In this document: one piece after another, positions 21,633 to 25,992 of the stretch
Numbering within the stretch: position 1 is the first letter of the stretch
Layout: each line of letters starts with the position of its first letter
DNA from: an uncultured Clostridia bacterium
GTDB taxonomy: Bacteria; Bacillota; Clostridia; TANB77; CAG-508
DNA length: 25,992 nucleotides
Assembly (NCBI GenBank): GCA_948934525.1
Contig: CAQZSK010000018.1
Span: 1 to 25,992 of the forward strand
Direction of reading: 5' to 3'
Program-made: the position numbers and the translations under genes
The notes under the pieces: model-generated
What the model saw: the letters and a program-made list of their open reading frames with translations, nothing else
Told to the model about the DNA's origin: nothing
Databases searched by the model: none

Positions 21633-22058
21633 TTACAGTAATCTAATTAAATCTCCAATTATCTCAAATCCAAACACTATAGAAAATGCAAAGATAAAAA
21701 TAAATTGACTTGATTTTGAAATATATAAATAATTCTTATTAAAAAAAGGAGTGTCTAAAAATAAGAATAAAAACAACATTATTTGAACAATATCCAACAA
21801 TAATAAAATTAATAAAATCATTTTATTATTAGAATACAGAGAAGATATGTTTTTTGCTAGTCCAACAAAGAAAATGACTATATACAATGGTATAAGCTGA
21901 GACCAACTCTTCAAATTATAGATATTATTTAGAGTATTACTAATCCTAGCAGGTAAAATACTAGCAATATTAGGTAAAAATATAAAAAATAATGCTACTA
22001 ATAAGCCCACAATAGTACTAATTATCAAATTTAATTTTATATGAACTATAGCATTCAT
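21633..22058 (-). CDS. Small membrane protein at the end of the thiopeptide operon, candidate immunity protein
   Basis: This 141-residue protein is almost entirely hydrophobic, with four predicted helices: LIISTIVGLLVALFFIFLP, LIPLYIVIFFVGLA, MILLILLLLDIVQIMLFLFL and FIFIFAFSIVFGFEIIGDLI. No family is recognised. It is the last gene of the operon, ten bases after the ThiF-like gene, with AGGAGAAAACCA before the ATG. Small multi-helix proteins in bacteriocin operons often give self-protection. Here that would be notable, because thiopeptides of this type usually act on the ribosome inside the cell. It might instead help export. Confidence 0.72.
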   Translation of the reverse strand: MNAIVHIKLNLIISTIVGLLVALFFIFLPNIASILPARISNTLNNIYNLKSWSQLIPLYIVIFFVGLAKNISSLYSNNKMILLILLLLDIVQIMLFLFLFLDTPFFNKNYLYISKSSQFIFIFAFSIVFGFEIIGDLIRLL

Positions 22059-22068
22059 TGGTTTTCTC

Positions 22069-22953
22069 CTATTTTAATTTATGGATACTACACTTTTGAT
22101 TATTTAGGTATTCTTCTTCTTCCGCACTTAAATTGAACTTATATAATTTAAATATTTTACCCCCTGAAATCGTATAGTTCTTTATTGTACTTTCAAGAAG
22201 TAAAGGAAAAAGTTTAGGAATTTCCTCGCTTAACAATGCATTTAAGAGATTATTATCTAGAGAAGGATTCGAGTTATCTAGATAGTTTTCTCTACAAAAG
22301 AAGCACCCATAATCATTGCCAACAAGACAAGGGCCTATTTTTAAATAGGATCTATTTTCTTGGACGTAGACTCTAGTAACACGATTAGTACTGAATATTG
22401 CTTCTAATTTTTTTAATTTAGATTTATGAGAAGAATTTGGAACTATAATATATAATTCATATCTAAAGCTTTCAGTATGTAGATGCTTGAGGGCCAGTTC
22501 TATTGCTTCATCAATACTTATGCTTTTAATATTTAGTCCATCAATTATTAATGAATTCTCTGCATCGACCAAATATACTTTAGTAAAAAGAATGGCCTTT
22601 TTAACCAAGCATAACAATCCTCCTTCCGTCAGTTCAAATGCTTGATTGAAATTGGATGTAAAATTATACAATAGCTTATAAAAATGATTTTCTTTTTTTA
22701 AGATTGTTGTACTGTAGTTAGTAAAGTATTTGCCTAGTTTTTTCTTAAATAAAGTTGATGAAATAAATTGCTTAAGAAGTGGATTGCTCTTAACTGATTG
22801 AGGATAATTAAGAGACAAAAAAAATGATATTAATTTAGTATTAGATATAGAAATTGCGTCTATAACTGTATCATTTATCAAATTATAAAATTTTATGATG
22901 TTATTTTCTCGGAGTAAACATAGTTCTTTATTGACTACATAATAATTTGTCAT
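22069..22953 (-). CDS. Ocin-ThiF-like protein with zinc signature (second cyclodehydratase partner)
   Basis: This 294-residue protein carries IGPCLVGNDYGCFFCRENYL at about 206-225 and NQKCSIHKLK at the end. GP-x(n)-G-x-x-C-x-x-C-x-x-R with a distal C-x-x-H/C pair is the mark of E1/ThiF-like C-proteins of azole-forming systems; Cys217, Cys220, Cys288 and His291 would hold zinc. The N-terminal 60 residues could be a divergent leader-binding domain. It differs from the protein at 1500-2642, which has an RRE-like start but no such cysteines. The two may together replace the single ThiF-like partner of other clusters. It follows the SagB-like gene by four bases. Confidence 0.7.
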   Translation of the reverse strand: MTNYYVVNKELCLLRENNIIKFYNLINDTVIDAISISNTKLISFFLSLNYPQSVKSNPLLKQFISSTLFKKKLGKYFTNYSTTILKKENHFYKLLYNFTSNFNQAFELTEGGLLCLVKKAILFTKVYLVDAENSLIIDGLNIKSISIDEAIELALKHLHTESFRYELYIIVPNSSHKSKLKKLEAIFSTNRVTRVYVQENRSYLKIGPCLVGNDYGCFFCRENYLDNSNPSLDNNLLNALLSEEIPKLFPLLLESTIKNYTISGGKIFKLYKFNLSAEEEEYLNNQKCSIHKLK

Positions 22954-22957
22954 TTAA

Positions 22958-23731
22958 TCACCCTATTGCTGCCATGTAAGTACAAATTTGGTCATCAGTT
23001 AGCTTCAAAGTATCTTCGACAAGATGGTCATAAAATCCTCCTAGTGCAACCATGGATAAATCATATTTAGTAGAATTTAAATATAAATTCTCACACATGT
23101 GTCCACTTTCTAAAAATGCTAATCGATATGCGAGTCTACCATATTTTTTAAATAAAAGTTTTAAATTAGAAACAAAAAAGAAAACTACATTAGCTTTTTT
23201 AAAAGTTTGTACATTAAATTTAGTAGTAGACGTTAGTTCTTCTATCTCTGCTAGTGCGGCCTTTTTTATAAAAATCAATGAATTGTTTGATAACTGTAAT
23301 TTCCAAATCTTTTGTTCCATGTTAGATCCCAAATGTTGAGTCCATATATATACATCTACCGAATATAGAGCGCCGGCAGAAGGATAAGCTCTCAGGTTAA
23401 CTTTTTGACCTTTAAATATGATTGAGTCTGTTTGAGCAAAAGAATCTAATAGTATATTTGAAAATTTCTTGTAATCAAGATTAAACTTAAAATTCCAACT
23501 GGTGCGCCTTTTAAGTAATATCTCATTAAGTGAAAGCGTTTTATTATTCTGGATATCACCAAATCTTTTTAATTTTATGTCGCCTACTTTATCCTTTATC
23601 TCAGGATCGATACTTTTAATGCCATTAGCCGATAAATTTGAAATAAGATGCATTGACCCTGCATGAAATTCTTTGATCGAATTCCAATCTCTAAAGGAAG
23701 AACTAATTTTTTTCCATTTCTTACTATTCAT
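22958..23731 (-). CDS. SagB-type FMN-dependent azoline dehydrogenase
   Basis: These enzymes oxidise thiazolines/oxazolines to aromatic azoles. The 257-residue protein shows RRTSWNF (75-81, the start of the nitroreductase fold), RAYPSAGALYSVDVYIW (114-130, the SagB/ThcOx signature around FMN) and YRLAFLESGHMCENLYLNST near 201-220, followed by MVALGGFYDHLVEDTLKL. All the expected blocks are present in order, so this is probably the active oxidase of the cluster. GAGGAAAACGT precedes ATG 23731. It overlaps the elimination enzyme gene by eight bases. Confidence 0.9.
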   Translation of the reverse strand: MNSKKWKKISSSFRDWNSIKEFHAGSMHLISNLSANGIKSIDPEIKDKVGDIKLKRFGDIQNNKTLSLNEILLKRRTSWNFKFNLDYKKFSNILLDSFAQTDSIIFKGQKVNLRAYPSAGALYSVDVYIWTQHLGSNMEQKIWKLQLSNNSLIFIKKAALAEIEELTSTTKFNVQTFKKANVVFFFVSNLKLLFKKYGRLAYRLAFLESGHMCENLYLNSTKYDLSMVALGGFYDHLVEDTLKLTDDQICTYMAAIG

Positions 23732-24548
23732 ACGTTTTCCTCATGATTAATTTAGACAATGATTTAGCAATTATATATTCAAACTCAGGGGTCACAGATA
23801 TACGGTTGTTATTCATATGAATTTGAGAACTTAATACATATTGAGCTTCAGAAAAAGATAAAACCTTTAACAACTCAGACCATATAATGCTAATTTCATC
23901 AGTAAAATCTTTAATTTCTAAAATATTAGGAATCCCAATTGACTTTTTTGTAATAAGATATACATTCTTTTTTGATAATTCATTTAAATTGTCATAACTC
24001 TTCCAGTAGTCTGAATATTGCTTTAAAAAGGATTCTTTCCAACAATCTGTTATTTTTAGTAATTCTTTCATTACTATGGAAGCTATTGCAATACGTTTAG
24101 ATAAAGAAAAATTATCCGAAAGTTTAATTATTTTTAGTGCTAGTTTGCTTGATACGAAGAAAAAGTTCTCAGAAAGTTCTAAAGCTGTGCCAGTACCATA
24201 TCTTTCAAATTCTGGTTGATATTCTGTATAAAACCATGTACCATGTTTATGCCATGGCAAGTTATTTGGAACAATTCCTTCATTAGAAAAGTTTATATTT
24301 GAATAATATACAGTTGGAGAAATAATAGGAGCTACCGATTGATGAGAAAAATCAGCTACTAGTTTATCAAAGCTGTTCAAAAATTCATCACTAGGATTCA
24401 AAAATCTAAATCTAAGGTGCGGACCTCCATACCAATATTTAATAAAAAACCATTTATTATTGTAGTGTTCTAGAAGATAGCTAGCTTCTCTTAAAAATGC
24501 TTCCTGCTGTTGTACGCTGTGTAAATAAAAATATATTGCTTTCCACAT
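23724..24548 (-). CDS. Thiopeptide dehydratase, glutamate-elimination subunit (SpaB_C; TclL/TbtC-type)
   Basis: This protein removes the glutamate added by the large LanB-like subunit and leaves dehydroalanine/dehydrobutyrine. Its 274 residues match the SpaB_C domain: KWFFIKYWYGGPHLRFRFLN near residues 32-52 and FYTEYQPEFERYGTGTALEL in the middle, equivalent to the Y-x-P-E-x-x-R-Y-G signature. Near the C-terminus SSQIHMNNNRISVTPEFEYI carries the conserved H-x-x-x-N-R. The start is ATG 24548, seven bases after GGAGGAA, not the TTG at 24566 that lies before that site. It follows the nitroreductase-like gene by 20 bases. Confidence 0.9.
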   Translation of the reverse strand: MWKAIYFYLHSVQQQEAFLREASYLLEHYNNKWFFIKYWYGGPHLRFRFLNPSDEFLNSFDKLVADFSHQSVAPIISPTVYYSNINFSNEGIVPNNLPWHKHGTWFYTEYQPEFERYGTGTALELSENFFFVSSKLALKIIKLSDNFSLSKRIAIASIVMKELLKITDCWKESFLKQYSDYWKSYDNLNELSKKNVYLITKKSIGIPNILEIKDFTDEISIIWSELLKVLSFSEAQYVLSSQIHMNNNRISVTPEFEYIIAKSLSKLIMRKTYE

Positions 24549-24568
24549 ATTCTTGTTCCTCCACAATG

Positions 24569-25882
24569 CTAAATAGGTATCTGCATTTGTGTATTCATTG
24601 ACTTTCCGCCAATAAGCATATACAATGCCAAATTCTTATTCTGTGATACTACTTTTTCAAAAAATAATTCATTAATATTTTTCAAAGTACGAACTCTAAA
24701 TTCCCTATCATAATCGGAAAAAAATAAACTTATACAGTGTAAACAACGGGCCGCTTCTATTAAAGACTCCCCACAATCACTCATAGAATCGCTATGGGAT
24801 TTTCTTTTATTTACTGAAGCCCAGACTACTAATGCTGCTTCTTGAGGATTCAAAAAGTCGAGTGAATCATGAATTACTCGGTTAAAGGATATATCAACAG
24901 GCTCTCTCTGAATGCTATGTTTATTAATTATCCATTTTTCTTTATTGAATGGTGAAATTTTAGAGATAATATATATGTCAATTTCTTGATTGAAAGAATG
25001 GAGCAGTTCTTTTACCATTTTAGCCAATGATACTAAATCATTTCTTTTAATATAGTATGGGAAAAATGATAATCCTTGATTAGATTGATCCGACATGCGC
25101 CTATGAATTTGATTAAAGGAAAAACGAGAAAACATCGTTTTTTCTAAAGTTATTTCTTTCCCAGAATAATGCATAAAATAAGTCAATATTTCATCAAAAA
25201 CTCCACTTGGTTCCATTTGCAATTTTTGTTTACAAGTGATTTTACTTTCTATCGGAAAAAGACTGTTCTTTTTTGAAGAAAAATATAACTTTACAATAGG
25301 AAAAAGTTCTTTTTGATTGTAAATAGAACACAGGGAACTCATTTCATATTGTGGAAATAGTTTAATTCTAACGTTAAATTTGTAGAGCATAGATAATTGT
25401 CTGCAATGTTCAATTTGATGGCCTGCATCTAATAAGGATAAGGTCCAACCGAAAGAGCCATAAATATGGCCGATATTATTAATATCTCCTACTAAATAAA
25501 TGTTTGCTACCTTTAAATCAATATCTAAATCATTGCTTTTTGGTACTTTTCCTACAATTAATCTAAAAAAATTCCCGCTCAGGTGAAATTCAAACAATGA
25601 TCCTTTGTATTCTAAAATAATCCGATTAGAATTTTTCCCCCTAGCGGATGGAGACAGAGTATGGAATACATATGGATTTTCTACAGACATCCAGTTAAGG
25701 GAAAACAGTTTAACAAATAACTGTGCAAATAATGTTCCTGATTTTAAATAATATTTTTCTTCATTAACATATGTAATCAAGTTGCTATTGGTTGGCAGAA
25801 TTTCTTCCCTAAATAACTCATATCTTTTCTTTATATATCGTTCTTGATATTTTTGATTAAGCGTAAGGATGGACTCGGTCAA
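24569..25882 (-). CDS. Divergent nitroreductase-like protein, possibly two fused half-domains
   Basis: A protein of about 437 residues. The first half has YVFHTLSPSARGKN (compare the YPSaGal block of SagB) and YGSFGWTLSLLDAGHQIEHC, similar to the Y-R-x-x-L-x-E-x-GHxxQN helix, followed by NVRIKLFPQYE. The second half has RFSFNQIHRRMSDQSNQGLS, like the R-R-S-x-R-x-F start of the fold, and SLIEAARCLHCISLFFSD. It thus looks like a second dehydrogenase-type protein, partly decayed or specialised. TTG 25882 is the likely start, being eight bases after AAAGG; upstream in-frame codons overlap the YcaO coding end with no ribosome site. Overlap with YcaO is 26 bp. It may act as an inactive scaffold or oxidise a distinct residue. 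Confidence 0.68.
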   Translation of the reverse strand: MTESILTLNQKYQERYIKKRYELFREEILPTNSNLITYVNEEKYYLKSGTLFAQLFVKLFSLNWMSVENPYVFHTLSPSARGKNSNRIILEYKGSLFEFHLSGNFFRLIVGKVPKSNDLDIDLKVANIYLVGDINNIGHIYGSFGWTLSLLDAGHQIEHCRQLSMLYKFNVRIKLFPQYEMSSLCSIYNQKELFPIVKLYFSSKKNSLFPIESKITCKQKLQMEPSGVFDEILTYFMHYSGKEITLEKTMFSRFSFNQIHRRMSDQSNQGLSFFPYYIKRNDLVSLAKMVKELLHSFNQEIDIYIISKISPFNKEKWIINKHSIQREPVDISFNRVIHDSLDFLNPQEAALVVWASVNKRKSHSDSMSDCGESLIEAARCLHCISLFFSDYDREFRVRTLKNINELFFEKVVSQNKNLALYMLIGGKSMNTQMQIPI

Positions 25883-25992
25883 TAAACTCACCTTTTCGTA
25901 ATTTAGAACTATTTCGATAATAAGAATGTTCCAAAGCAAAATCTAGTCTTTCCACTGATGCTGTTCTATTTGCATACCCAAATTTAATATTT
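25857..25992 (-). CDS. 3' end of the YcaO cyclodehydratase, on the other side of the junction
   Basis: Bases 25938-25992 repeat bases 1-55. Reading the minus strand continuously from 1 into 25937 keeps the YcaO frame open for 26 more sense codons, ending DRVHPYA and TAA at 25857-25859. This fragment therefore belongs to the gene at 1-1494. Its end overlaps the start of the next gene by 26 bp, as in the rest of the operon. Confidence 0.92.
   Translation of the reverse strand, partial: NIKFGYANRTASVERLDFALEHSYYRNSSKLRKGEFIDRVHPYA
25938..25992. repeat. 55-bp terminal direct repeat (assembly overlap of a circular molecule)
   Basis: The last 55 bases are identical to bases 1-55. A gene (YcaO) and its operon read straight through the join, so the repeat is an artefact of writing a circle as a line. 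The true length would be 25,937 bp. Confidence 0.95.

Overview
The window is an entire circular plasmid opened at an arbitrary point. Bases 1-55 recur exactly at 25938-25992, so the molecule is probably 25,937 bp. It is AT-rich throughout. The replication and partition genes, the DUF1659/DUF2922/YvrJ-like trio, the Rgg regulator and the AbiE system suggest a Lactobacillus, most likely of the gasseri/johnsonii group. The host assignment is inference, not a database match.

Replication, partition and maintenance (about 8.9-15.0 kb and 20.7-21.4 kb). A Rep_3-family initiator (9230-10573, minus) lies beside an origin with about nine CCCTTTTGGGTGT iterons and two DnaA-box-like TTATCCAC sites. A half-iteron inverted repeat overlaps the rep promoter. 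A parA gene and a small partner follow, then a plus-strand set of DUF1659-like, DUF2922-like, YvrJ-like and SSB genes. A tyrosine recombinase lies at 20753-21364. A motif, AGTCTTAGCACTA, is scattered near rep, parA and the recombinase.

Accessory region (about 14.8-20.7 kb). It holds an AbiEi/AbiEii system with a perfect 21-bp inverted repeat at its promoter, two paralogous four-helix membrane proteins of unknown function, two acidic hypothetical proteins and two very short hydrophobic peptides. It also holds two GC-rich copies, in opposite orientation, of an 88-nt element. Each copy is closed by a different but perfectly self-complementary stem followed by a T-run. This looks like a structured RNA.

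Thiopeptide cluster (8.9 kb down to 1, then across the junction from 25.94 kb to 21.6 kb, all minus strand). The order of transcription is: Rgg regulator; a 16-residue WW-containing peptide that could be its pheromone; a 63-residue thiopeptide precursor; an intrinsic terminator; ABC exporter (ATPase and permease); tRNA-dependent glutamylating LanB-like dehydratase; probable pyridine synthase; RRE/ThiF-like cyclodehydratase partner; YcaO cyclodehydratase (split by the linearisation point); divergent nitroreductase-like protein; SpaB_C-type elimination enzyme; SagB-type azoline dehydrogenase; second ThiF-like protein with a CxxC...CxxH zinc signature; and a small membrane protein. Gene ends overlap or nearly touch, as in one operon. 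The precursor core aligns position by position with that of lactazole and so predicts a macrocycle closed between Ser1 and Ser12 (32-membered). No L11 protein or 23S rRNA methyltransferase is present, so self-protection must rest on export, the small membrane protein or the chromosome.
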